From a virus, in IMG/VR virus record IMGVR_UViG_3300025698_001288, positions 1 through 20,683 of that record: 20,683 nt of DNA. One strand, written 5' to 3'. Positions 6,051 to 13,049 of the stretch are shown here, in pieces. The translations under genes and the position numbers were made by a program. Every line of letters starts with the position of its first letter. The first letter of the stretch is position 1. The notes under the pieces are model-generated. The model ran no database searches. It saw only the letters and a program-made list of their open reading frames with translations, and was not told where the DNA came from.

Positions 6051-7617
6051 ACAATTAGAAAATCGTGCATTAACTGTTGTACGAGAAACCAAAAAACTCG
6101 AAAATATCGGAGTTGGACTCATAGCTCCTGTATCGAGAATGCTGGTAAGTAATGTAGTTCGTTCTACCAGAAGTGGTGTAATGAACATCAAACCAGCGAT
6201 GGATAAATTTCAAGCGATCTTACTTGCGGCGATGGTTAGTTCTCATCTTACCGGACGTGAAAGGGTAATTAGGTGGGCAAGGGCTGAACATAAAGGATTT
6301 GCCACGGCTTATGATGATGCTACTAATTTTCTGCAGTGGAGACAGGATTTATCTGAAGAGGACATCAAAGAGTTAACAGATGCCTATGGTGATCAAGCTT
6401 TAAAGGTTACACGTGGTTTGTCAAATCAACTGGAAACTGCAGCACAAAAATCAATACAAAAAACCGTTCAAGAGGGCAAGCACATTAAAGAGGGTGTAGC
6501 GGATTTGAGGAAAGCATTTGAAACAAGTGGTGTTTCATCTACCAATCCTTTCCTGTTAGAAACTCTTGTAAGGACGCAGGTTAGTTTGGCTTATAATGCT
6601 GGACGATGGAAAGCAAGTCAATCACCGGCTATACAGGAAATACTCTGGGGTTATGGTTACTACACGGTTGGTGATGCCAGAGTTAGAGATACTCATGCCG
6701 CAATGGATAATACGGTTTTACCCAAGGATGATTTCTTCTGGACCGAAAATTGGCCGCCAAACGGTTATAATTGCCGGTGTACTACGGTTATGATCTTTGA
6801 TGAAGAAGAGGAAAAACAACCTGATCAAAATATGGTAGTTGATGGTAAAAAGGTTGTACCCGGTGCAGATAAAGGGTGGAAGTTCAACCCCGGTAAACTG
6901 GTTAAAGAAACACTACCGGTTAAAGTGCCAATTCCGATTTCAAAAATACCGAAAAAGGTAGTTGCAAAAGTAGCACCTAAACCGAAAGCAGTAAAACCTG
7001 TTAAAGTAACACCTAAAAAGGTTGAACCAGTATTAACACAAGAACAATGGATAAAACGGTTACCATCCGATGAAGTGATGGAAATGAAACGGTACTCCTC
7101 CCATTTGGGTCCAGTCATTGTTAAAACTCAACGTGAATTTTTAAAAGGACTTAAATTTGCGGATGAACTAAGTGATGTGGAAAAAGGTTATTTAAGAATA
7201 GCACAATCCGTTGAAAAAACAATAGCCAGTTCACCTCCTATACAAGAAACCATGTACAGAGGAATGAAGTTTAGTTCAACTATAAAAGGGGATAAACTCA
7301 ATTACGCTACATTTGATAAAAGTGTGAAACAGGGAACTTTGAAATTTAATAATTTGACTAGTTTTACAACCGATGAAATTAGGGCATTGGAGTTTACTAC
7401 TCCCAAGGGTTCACCCGATTTTAATAGAGTTTTAATAAAAGTAAAGGGCGGTACTAAACATGGTGTAAAAATATCGTCCATTTCGGAATATCCGACAGAA
7501 CAAGAGGTTATATTAAGTTCAAAAGTTAAGTACAGGGTTATAAATGATAAAATAGAACCAGCTACCAAATTGACAGCTAAAACACGAATTATTGATTTAG
7601 AAGAAGTGATAAAATGA
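6031..7617 (+). CDS. MuF-type minor head protein fused to an ADP-ribosyltransferase domain
   Basis: 528 residues, ATG 6031 with AAAGGAAATTT before it. Residues 1-260 are a Mu gpF-like head morphogenesis domain: LVRTQVSLAYNAGRW (179-193), DARVRDTHAAMDNTVLPKDD (215-234) and PPNGYNCRC (242-250), all hallmark segments. GWKFNPG (282-288) is a motif often seen after MuF. A Lys/Pro-rich linker (about 296-335) leads to a domain with the R-S-E pattern of arginine-type ADP-ribosyltransferases: Arg410 in MYRGM, T-S-F-T-T at 443-447, and Glu490-x-Glu492 in PTEQEVIL. These enzymes use NAD to modify a target protein. MuF proteins are packaged in the virion, so the domain is probably injected. The target is unknown. 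Confidence 0.88.
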   Translation: MPRLARKQLENRALTVVRETKKLENIGVGLIAPVSRMLVSNVVRSTRSGVMNIKPAMDKFQAILLAAMVSSHLTGRERVIRWARAEHKGFATAYDDATNFLQWRQDLSEEDIKELTDAYGDQALKVTRGLSNQLETAAQKSIQKTVQEGKHIKEGVADLRKAFETSGVSSTNPFLLETLVRTQVSLAYNAGRWKASQSPAIQEILWGYGYYTVGDARVRDTHAAMDNTVLPKDDFFWTENWPPNGYNCRCTTVMIFDEEEEKQPDQNMVVDGKKVVPGADKGWKFNPGKLVKETLPVKVPIPISKIPKKVVAKVAPKPKAVKPVKVTPKKVEPVLTQEQWIKRLPSDEVMEMKRYSSHLGPVIVKTQREFLKGLKFADELSDVEKGYLRIAQSVEKTIASSPPIQETMYRGMKFSSTIKGDKLNYATFDKSVKQGTLKFNNLTSFTTDEIRALEFTTPKGSPDFNRVLIKVKGGTKHGVKISSISEYPTEQEVILSSKVKYRVINDKIEPATKLTAKTRIIDLEEVIK

Positions 7618-7799
7618 GTAGAGAAAATTTTCAAAGTACGCCGGTCATAACCAGTGATCCAAAGGAAATGGATAAACAGGATGAAAATCTGAAAAAACTG
7701 TTAGAACTCAATTTGGATACAAATGATGTCAAAAAAGAAAAGAAAACTAAAAGATTGTCGTGGATTATACAAGGAAACATAACTGATGGCGAAAACTAA
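7614..7799 (+). CDS. Small charged protein after the MuF-transferase gene
   Basis: 61 residues, ATG 7614 overlapping the previous stop (ATGA). The sequence is highly charged and probably partly disordered: an acidic first half (SDPKEMDKQDENLKKLLELN) and a basic second half (VKKEKKTKRLSW). No family is recognised. Coupling to a gene with a toxin-like domain is where an inhibitor would be expected, but the same position suits a minor head factor, and the protein is short for an immunity protein. The next gene starts inside it (7786) in another frame. Confidence 0.6.
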   Translation: MSRENFQSTPVITSDPKEMDKQDENLKKLLELNLDTNDVKKEKKTKRLSWIIQGNITDGEN

Positions 7800-8901
7800 A
7801 AAAACTAAAAAAATACCGAGTATTGCTGGACTGTACCTTGAAAATGATGGTTTCGAAATGGCATCACAACTGGAAATGAGTGATAGCGAAACACCGGTGC
7901 AGATGTTCAAAAAGGACATCATCAATGTAGGTAAGTACACACACCCCAAGCATAAGTGGGAATTGGATGTTACACCCGAACGGATGGACGGATGGATTAA
8001 GACATTCAACAAAATGAAAGACAATGGTGTTGATGTTGAAGTAGTTGTTGATCACAGAGGTGATGCAGAAGCGGTACGAGGTTATGTAACCGACATGTAT
8101 CGTAACGGAAATGCTTTGTTTGCTAACACTGAAATCCGAGGGCAAGACTCAATTGATTTGGTGCAAAAAGTGCGTAATGTCTCGATTTTAGTGGATCGTG
8201 ACTACAAGGATGGAAAAGGTAATGATTATGGTGAGGCAATTTCTCACGTCAGTATTGTTCAACAACCAGTAGCACCCGGACAATCAGAGTTTGAAGTAGT
8301 ACGTAAAGCAGCTAGTAAAGCTGATTCAAATAGTAGTGTAATAAACCTATTCCATTTTAACTTAGGAGATCAAAATATGGATGAGAAACTACTCAAGGCT
8401 CTTAAAGAGCTAATTGGTGCTGGTGATGATTTCACAGCAGAAACTGCATTAAGTCAATTGTCGGCAGGATTTAAGAAATTAACCGATGAAAACAAGACTT
8501 TTTCTACTAAGGTAACAGAACATGAAACTACGATTGCTGGTTTGAAGAAAACGACTCCGACCAAAATCGATCCCAATCTTGCGGAACAGATGGGTAAAAC
8601 TGGTGAAGACAGACTTAACAATCTGGTTGCTGCTGGTAAACTCACTCCTGCGGCGGCAAAATTGGCATGTTCTAAATTCATCGGTGCATCAGGTACTCGT
8701 AATCTGATGTCGTTGAGTTATTCCGAGGGTGGTTCTTCTCTCGATCATCTGTGCGAAGTTCTTCAGGCCAATGATCTGGTTGAACTTGGTGAAAAAGTCA
8801 AAACGATGAGTTTGAGTCGTGAAACTCCCGGTGGTGACGAAGAAAAAAGTTACGACGATGCTGTTGAAAAGGAAATGATCGAAGAAGCATCCACAGCGTA
8901 A
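7786..8901 (+). CDS. Mu gpI-like prohead protease with C-terminal scaffold
   Basis: 371 residues, ATG 7786 with AAGGA about 10 bases upstream, overlapping the previous gene by 14 bases. The N-terminal 165 residues resemble Mu protein I, the maturation protease that cleaves scaffold in the prohead: VEVVVDHRGD (His90 a candidate catalytic residue), NVSILVDRD (Ser133 a candidate nucleophile), and the conserved ISHVSIVQQPVAPG (152-165). Catalytic assignments are inferred from the family's order, not proven. After a Ser-rich linker the C-terminal half is helical, with a coiled-coil-like stretch near residues 220-250 and an acidic end, as expected for scaffold. An internal ribosome site gives the scaffold alone (next entry). 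Confidence 0.78.
   Translation: MAKTKKTKKIPSIAGLYLENDGFEMASQLEMSDSETPVQMFKKDIINVGKYTHPKHKWELDVTPERMDGWIKTFNKMKDNGVDVEVVVDHRGDAEAVRGYVTDMYRNGNALFANTEIRGQDSIDLVQKVRNVSILVDRDYKDGKGNDYGEAISHVSIVQQPVAPGQSEFEVVRKAASKADSNSSVINLFHFNLGDQNMDEKLLKALKELIGAGDDFTAETALSQLSAGFKKLTDENKTFSTKVTEHETTIAGLKKTTPTKIDPNLAEQMGKTGEDRLNNLVAAGKLTPAAAKLACSKFIGASGTRNLMSLSYSEGGSSLDHLCEVLQANDLVELGEKVKTMSLSRETPGGDEEKSYDDAVEKEMIEEASTA
8377..8901 (+). CDS. Nested scaffold protein (internal start in the protease gene)
   Basis: 174 residues read in the same frame as the protease, starting at ATG 8377. A strong TTAGGAG (8362-8368) sits 8 bases before this ATG, in the middle of the coding region, where there is no other reason for such a perfect site. 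The product starts MDEKLLKALKELIGAGDD and covers the helical and acidic scaffold half. This is the arrangement known from Mu genes I and Z and lambda C and Nu3: the shorter protein, made in excess, shapes the prohead shell and is later cleaved by the protease. Confidence 0.7.
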   Translation: MDEKLLKALKELIGAGDDFTAETALSQLSAGFKKLTDENKTFSTKVTEHETTIAGLKKTTPTKIDPNLAEQMGKTGEDRLNNLVAAGKLTPAAAKLACSKFIGASGTRNLMSLSYSEGGSSLDHLCEVLQANDLVELGEKVKTMSLSRETPGGDEEKSYDDAVEKEMIEEASTA

Positions 8902-8963
8902 CAACGAAACTGAAAACATTGTGTACAAAACTAAAATAATAGAATTGTTTAGGAGATAGTAAT

Positions 8964-9749
8964 ATGGTTCAGCAAGGTTCATATGGTCTGCCGGGTATAA
9001 AAACCGAAAGAACGGCGACCCCAAGACGAGTTTTAAAAACATTAGATCATTCCGTCCTATACCCCGGTGGTGTAGTAATCAATGGTTCTTTGTCACGTGA
9101 CGCAGGTAATACCGGTGATCTCGATGTGCTAAGAGCAGGAACGATCATGGGTAAAATTACCGCAACCGGTCTTTTTGCTCCATCTATTCTGGGATTAACA
9201 ACCGCAGAAGCAGCAGCTAGTGCTACCACTTTGTATGTATCAGCCGCAACAGCAGTTGAAATCGTAAGGCGTGTTGGTGCAACTGGTTCATTAACCATAA
9301 TTAACGGCAAGGACACTGGTGCTAATCCATCGCCTGAAGTTTTGGCTTACTCTGCCGTTAATGTCACGACTGGTGCTATCACAATCGGGGCAATTACCGG
9401 CATAACCTTAGTTGGTTCAATAGTTGCTCCGATTGACGGTTCCCAAATCCCACTGTGTATAATTGGTGATGGTTACGGGATTAAGGTTACCGATGCTGAC
9501 GACACCAGCATCAATGTGCCATTCTCCAACATGCTGATTGGCGGTATTGTGGACGAAAGTCAGATCGTTAATTGGCCGACTCCACCTGAAGTCAAGGAAT
9601 ACTACCGTAATAACTTGGCGAAAGCTGGTGTTGGGTTGTGGATATTCGACGAAATATTCACGGGTACTACGGTTCCTGAAGCACCTACGCCTACTCCGAC
9701 ACCTACGCCTACTCCGACACCTACGCCTACTCCGACACCTACTGCGTAA
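8964..9749 (+). CDS. Head decoration protein (lambda gpD-like) with C-terminal Pro-Thr tail
   Basis: 261 residues, ATG 8964 with TTAGGAG upstream. The hallmark of lambda gpD-type decoration proteins, VLRAGTIMGKITATGLFAP, is at residues 55-73. The second half of the fold appears near 165-235 (GIKVTDADDT, then FSNMLIGGIVDESQIV and a final helix YYRNNLAKAGVGLWI). gpD itself is about 110 residues; the excess here is an Ala/Thr-rich insert (about 78-150) and a tail of ten Pro-Thr pairs (241-260). Decoration trimers sit on the outside of the expanded capsid and stabilise it, so the tail would project outwards or act as a spacer. It lies directly before the major capsid gene, as in lambda. Confidence 0.72.
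   Translation: MVQQGSYGLPGIKTERTATPRRVLKTLDHSVLYPGGVVINGSLSRDAGNTGDLDVLRAGTIMGKITATGLFAPSILGLTTAEAAASATTLYVSAATAVEIVRRVGATGSLTIINGKDTGANPSPEVLAYSAVNVTTGAITIGAITGITLVGSIVAPIDGSQIPLCIIGDGYGIKVTDADDTSINVPFSNMLIGGIVDESQIVNWPTPPEVKEYYRNNLAKAGVGLWIFDEIFTGTTVPEAPTPTPTPTPTPTPTPTPTPTA
9684..9743 (+). repeat. 18-base tandem repeat encoding (PT)n
   Basis: Three exact copies of CCTACGCCTACTCCGACA (9684-9701, 9702-9719, 9720-9737) plus six bases of a fourth. Each adds three Pro-Thr pairs. Exact copies suggest recent expansion by slippage or recombination. Confidence 0.95.
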
Positions 9750-9787
9750 GGTAGCATAGTTTGAGACAGGTATTCGACATTATTAGT

Positions 9788-9842
9788 ACTGTTCGAGTCC
9801 AAGGAAAGCTAAGGGAAACCTGCTCCTTGGCAAGGGAACAGT
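9788..9842 (+). ncRNA. Dispersed structured element, copy 2, upstream of major capsid gene
   Basis: Begins about 40 bases after the decoration gene stop. Outer stem ACTGTTC/GAACAGT (9788-9794/9836-9842) is a perfect seven pairs; inner stem GCTAAGG/CCTTGGC (9808-9814/9825-9831) has a ten-base loop. GAGTCCAAGG (9795-9804) is identical to copy 3. CCAAGG (9799-9804) could compete with the inner 5' arm for the same CCTTGG, so two alternative folds exist. Confidence 0.62.
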
Positions 9843-9884
9843 GGTATGAGGTGGCACGATGTAAAGGTGCTGCACTAAACAAAA

Positions 9885-9905
9885 TTTTATCTTAAGGAGA
9901 TAAAA
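9885..9905 (+). promoter_or_regulatory. Ribosome site in a hairpin before the major capsid gene
   Basis: TTTTATCT (9885-9892) and AGATAAAA (9898-9905) form a perfect eight-pair AU-rich stem with loop TAAGG. AAGGAG (9894-9899), 9 bases before ATG 9909, lies in the loop and the first stem bases. A weak stem that displays the site could raise or tune capsid translation. Confidence 0.5.
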
Positions 9906-9908
9906 ATC

Positions 9909-11018
9909 ATGGCCAAGACATTAAGACAGATTCTGGGAGGCAAAAACCTTTCCGGAGTGATACAAGGTATTAAATCAGGAATACCAACGGACGGTATTCC
10001 TCAATCATTTTTTCGTCCGACAAGAACTGTAGAGGGTGATCATTGTACTTACCGCAAGGTTGAGGGTACAAGAAAAACTGCACGTTTGGTGCACTACGGG
10101 TCACCATCCAAACTACGTAACGTTTCTGGTGTAAGTGAAATTCCGGTGAAATTGCTTCACTCGTTTGAACACATGCACCATGATCCGTCCGTTTTGATGA
10201 ATTTGACCAATCTGGCAAATGATTCAAGACAAGCACTGGGTCAGGCTGAAATTTCCCGACAGACAAGGGAATTTAAAGATCTTTTCCAAAATTTGCGTAA
10301 AGCATCAATCATGTCGGCATTGCTGACCGGCCTTGTTTACTTTGATGGCGAGGGTAATCTTTTACCGTCTTCATCCGGTTCTGTGGTTACGGTTGATTAC
10401 GGCATTCCAGATGGTAACAAGGATCAATGTGATATGCTTGGTGATGGTGATATCATCGATGCTGTTTGGTCTGCTGCTGGTACGGATATTCATACTCACA
10501 TCAAGGGTTTGAAAGATGCGGCAGTCAGATTAACTGGTTACCCGATAACCCAAGCATTTTACGGTAAGAACATTCTTGATTACATGTGGAAAAACACAGT
10601 ACTGAAAGAAATGATCAACCGTAAAAACACACTTCAAGATTCGTTCACAGTGGGCGAAATCTCTGATGGTTTCTTGGGAATTAAGAAATGGATGCCAATT
10701 AGCGAGACATTCTACGTTGACGATGATGGTGATTTCCAAGATTTTATCGGTGATGATGATATTGTCTTTACACCTGATCCGTCCCCGGAATGGTGGGAAG
10801 TGATTGAGGGTACTTACCCTGTGCCCACAGACATTGGTCAAATTTCTGCTGATGCAATGGCATCAATATCGTCAAATGTAATTGCTAAAAAGGGCATGTT
10901 CTCCTATGCTCAAGTATTATCCGATCCCGTGACTGTTAAACAGCTTGCTGGTGATACGTTCTTACCGGTAGTCAAAGTTCCAAACGCAGTTGTTATTGCA
11001 ACTGTAGCCGGTTTTTAG
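9909..11018 (+). CDS. Major capsid protein, lambda gpE-like family
   Basis: 369 residues, close to the usual 340-350 of gpE-type capsid proteins, which build the icosahedral shell with the HK97 fold. Features that fit: the N-terminal FFRPTRTVEGDHCTYRK and RLVHYGSPSKLRNVSGVSEI region (about 35-80), the long helix with RQTREFKDLFQNLRKASIMS (about 116-135), the DIIDAVWSAAGTDIHTHIKG segment, GYPITQAFYGKNILDYM (about 213-229), and the late VFTPDPSPEWWEVIEGTYPVP followed by an Ala/Ser-rich strand region. It is preceded by a decoration protein and scaffold, the expected order. Ends with TAG, rare in this window. A terminator follows, as expected for a very highly expressed gene. Confidence 0.82.
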   Translation: MAKTLRQILGGKNLSGVIQGIKSGIPTDGIPQSFFRPTRTVEGDHCTYRKVEGTRKTARLVHYGSPSKLRNVSGVSEIPVKLLHSFEHMHHDPSVLMNLTNLANDSRQALGQAEISRQTREFKDLFQNLRKASIMSALLTGLVYFDGEGNLLPSSSGSVVTVDYGIPDGNKDQCDMLGDGDIIDAVWSAAGTDIHTHIKGLKDAAVRLTGYPITQAFYGKNILDYMWKNTVLKEMINRKNTLQDSFTVGEISDGFLGIKKWMPISETFYVDDDGDFQDFIGDDDIVFTPDPSPEWWEVIEGTYPVPTDIGQISADAMASISSNVIAKKGMFSYAQVLSDPVTVKQLAGDTFLPVVKVPNAVVIATVAGF

Positions 11019-11041
11019 TATCGGTTTTTGAAAATGATGAG

Positions 11042-11082
11042 GTGTGACTGATCTGTAATGGGTCAGTCATACTCCCTTTTGT
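11042..11082 (+). terminator. Terminator after the major capsid gene
   Basis: GTGTGACTGATC (11042-11053) pairs with GGTCAGTCATAC (11061-11072), twelve pairs with two G-T pairs, loop TGTAATG, followed by TCCCTTTTGTT. The run of T is interrupted and offset, so it may be partial, lowering expression of downstream genes relative to capsid. Confidence 0.6.
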
Positions 11083-11109
11083 TAATTATCAACTATAGAG
11101 GTAACAAAC

Positions 11110-11331
11110 ATGGCGATGACTGAAGCTGATGAAAAACTAATTAGATTGATAGTAAAAGATGTTGCAACAGAAGCCGCTGAAAAAGCATTAAAACTTCATA
11201 TTCAACTGTGTCCATACGGGAAAACAATCGGACGCAGCAAGGCATTTATACTCGGCGGGGCGTTTGCCCTCACGCTGATTGGTATGGGGCTGGGTGCGGC
11301 GGCTACGAAATTTGTCGAGATTCTAAAATGA
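11110..11331 (+). CDS. Small one-pass membrane protein
   Basis: 73 residues, ATG 11110 with an AGAGGTAAC ribosome site. Residues 1-30 are a charged amphipathic helix (EADEKLIRLIVKDVATEAAE), followed by HIQLCPYGKTIGRSK, and a transmembrane helix at about 45-66 (AFILGGAFALTLIGMGLGAAA) with a short tail. The LCPYG before the membrane helix recurs in small phage membrane proteins that I associate with holin-like or unannotated families. The arrangement (soluble N-terminus, single C-terminal span) could suit an anchor or a lysis accessory, but a head-gene position argues against a lysis cassette. Function unknown. Confidence 0.65.
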   Translation: MAMTEADEKLIRLIVKDVATEAAEKALKLHIQLCPYGKTIGRSKAFILGGAFALTLIGMGLGAAATKFVEILK

Positions 11332-11350
11332 GTGGAAACAAAAACCCGAA

Positions 11351-11480
11351 ATGGCAAAACAAACAGAACAAGATATTATTGATAAGTATGCATTAACCGA
11401 TAAGACTGAGAAAATCATTAGAGCCAGAGATAACTTTGGTTGACCCGAACGTAATTTCTCTTTTAGAAAACTGTTTATAA
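11351..11480 (+). pseudogene. Small ORF that looks frameshifted
   Basis: Frame starting at ATG 11351 gives MAKQTEQDIIDKYALTDKTE and ends at TGA 11441-11443 (30 residues). From about 11412 the +1 frame is instead protein-like, SLEPEITLVDPNVISLLENC, and ends at TAA 11478-11480. A one-base skip within GAAAATCATT (11410-11419) would join both into a polypeptide of about 43 residues. Either the gene is broken, there is a sequencing error, or the shift is programmed. No strong ribosome site is present; the nearest GTGGA is 15 bases upstream. No family is recognised. Confidence 0.3.
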
Positions 11481-11507
11481 TTCTCAAGTAAGAATAGAGG
11501 CTATGGT

Positions 11508-11870
11508 ATGAATCATCCACTTAAAATTAGACTAAAAGAAGCTGCTATCTCAGCCGGGTTGTCTTTGGATCAAGTGAGAGAACTTACTAAAGCTCAGATA
11601 GCAGAGTTGATTGATAAAGCCATAGACGATGTTGATTGGTCTGGAGGTAATGCTGGACTAGTAACTGCAATACAACGTCATACGGTATTAGAGCTAGAGA
11701 GCGAAGAAAGAGAGCTAAATAAATTATTCATATGGAATGAGTTGATAGGTGGAGTAAGAACTAAAGTTATTAAAAAGTTTACCGATATTGACATGACTAC
11801 GAGTACTATAAACGGAAAACTATGTGTTATTATTTGGCCTGAAGGACAACCAGAAGGTGAGGATGACTAA
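11508..11870 (+). CDS. Hypothetical protein, start of the fibre cassette
   Basis: 120 residues, ATG 11508 with AGAGGCTATGGT before it. The first half is helical (RLKEAAISAGLSLDQVRELT, KAQIAELIDKAIDDVDW) and contains SLDQVRELTKAQIAELI, an SAP-like or adaptor-like helical pair. The second half is a helix (HTVLELESEERELNKLFIW) and two strands, ending in an acidic tail (EGQPEGEDD). The gene's stop and the next ATG share an A (TAATG), so it is co-translated with the beta-helix gene. It could be an adaptor or chaperone for it. No family recognised. Confidence 0.6.
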   Translation: MNHPLKIRLKEAAISAGLSLDQVRELTKAQIAELIDKAIDDVDWSGGNAGLVTAIQRHTVLELESEERELNKLFIWNELIGGVRTKVIKKFTDIDMTTSTINGKLCVIIWPEGQPEGEDD

Positions 11871-13045
11871 TGGCTTTTGTACATAGATATGCCAGAGCCT
11901 CAGGTGGTGTTGGATTTGAAGATGGACTCAGTGACGCAACTGCTTGGTCAATTCCTGATGCTATCGCTAATGCACCAGATGACTGCTGTGTTTGGGTGAA
12001 AGCGGATGCAGCATGGATTCCAGTAGCAAAGGCTACTGTTGGTAATAGCGGAACAGTCACTAGTAATACTAAGATAAGATTCAAAGCATATTACCAAACA
12101 GTAGTTGATTTAGCTACTTTTGTAAGTGACATGGATCGTGGTCAAACTTACTACAGTGGAGCTTTAGAAGATGGGGCTACAGCAGCAGCAGCACATCGTA
12201 TTTTGGAAGTTGATGGGAATAACGGTAGCTTTGACTCAAAAGTATTAGAGTTAGATAGTGCTCACAATACTATCTGGGAAAACTTTTATTTCCATAATTT
12301 CAAGTCAGATGGTTTCCCTCCTGTTTACCCGAATATATTTGGTATAGTAAATACGGGGAGTGTCAATCTAGTAATTATCAACTGTAAATTTGATAGCTTA
12401 TATTCTGCATTGTACTCAGGAACAGGTATTACAGGAGGTTTCATATACGATTGTTACTTTGGGAGTGGTATGGTGGGCTCTCCAATCCAGGGGGGAGGTA
12501 TAACTGGAATGGACTTTGCTTGCAATTTGTTTGATACAGGTGGTGGACAAGCATTGTTTAATCTAGGTTTTGGTTGTAGTGTACATGATAATATTTTTAT
12601 AGCTGGCACTGGCCTTTATCTAGCTTTACCTTGTCGAGTGCATTGTTTCAACAATGTATTTTATTTTCAACCTGAGCAGTCTATACTTATGAATCATGCA
12701 AATTGTGTGCTATATGAGTGGAATAATATTTATGTCCCGAGAGCAGGAGCTTCTGATTTTGCCGTAAGGCGAATCACAGGTACATTGGCATATAGTAACT
12801 ACAATTGTGTATGGGCTGATGATGGAGAATTGACTTTAGCTAATGCGTATAATGGTTGTGTGACAGGTGTGAATTCTATCAGTGCTGACCCACGATTCAA
12901 AGATAAAGCAAATAATGATTTTAGATTGAAACCAGAATCAGGACTATGGAATAAAGGGATGCCAACTTTAGATGGTGGTTATTCTACGATGGGTACATGG
13001 GAACGCATGCAGACTCCGCATAAACTAGACTTGGCAGGGTTATAA
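11870..13045 (+). CDS. Right-handed beta-helix protein, probable virion spike or fibre
   Basis: 391 residues, ATG 11870 overlapping the previous stop by one base. Repeated short strands rich in Asn, Gly and Cys (for example NTIWENFYFHNFKSDG, LVIINCKFDSLYSAL, FACNLFDTGGG, CSVHDNIFIAG, CRVHCFNNVFYF) repeat about every 22-28 residues, typical of a parallel beta-helix of the pectate-lyase type. The end, SADPRFKDKANNDFRLKPES, matches the DP.F.D..N.DFRL..GS signature common at the end of secreted or phage beta-helix proteins. Such phage proteins often bind or cleave surface sugars. No catalytic residues can be assigned. Its place straight after the capsid gene suggests a head-linked role, though an exchangeable receptor-binding gene is also possible. 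Confidence 0.62.
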   Translation: MAFVHRYARASGGVGFEDGLSDATAWSIPDAIANAPDDCCVWVKADAAWIPVAKATVGNSGTVTSNTKIRFKAYYQTVVDLATFVSDMDRGQTYYSGALEDGATAAAAHRILEVDGNNGSFDSKVLELDSAHNTIWENFYFHNFKSDGFPPVYPNIFGIVNTGSVNLVIINCKFDSLYSALYSGTGITGGFIYDCYFGSGMVGSPIQGGGITGMDFACNLFDTGGGQALFNLGFGCSVHDNIFIAGTGLYLALPCRVHCFNNVFYFQPEQSILMNHANCVLYEWNNIYVPRAGASDFAVRRITGTLAYSNYNCVWADDGELTLANAYNGCVTGVNSISADPRFKDKANNDFRLKPESGLWNKGMPTLDGGYSTMGTWERMQTPHKLDLAGL

Positions 13046-13049
13046 TAAT

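Noticed and set aside
9744-9775. Programmed frameshift or read-through after the Pro-Thr tail
   Set aside because: All three frames meet stop codons within a few codons of 9749, and likewise after 16313, so no downstream domain could be reached.
9786-9804. tRNA-like T-loop: GTTCGAGTCC in structured element copy 2
   Set aside because: The flanking bases cannot form a T stem and no acceptor or anticodon arm is present; copy 3 has GATTGAGTCC instead.
9853-9872. Sigma-54 promoter, TGGCAC upstream of the capsid gene
   Set aside because: No TTGC element follows at the needed spacing.
11208-11396. Overlapping plus-strand frame across the 3' part of the membrane microprotein gene
   Set aside because: It has no ribosome site, overlaps a better-supported gene in another frame, and its product shows no coherent pattern.
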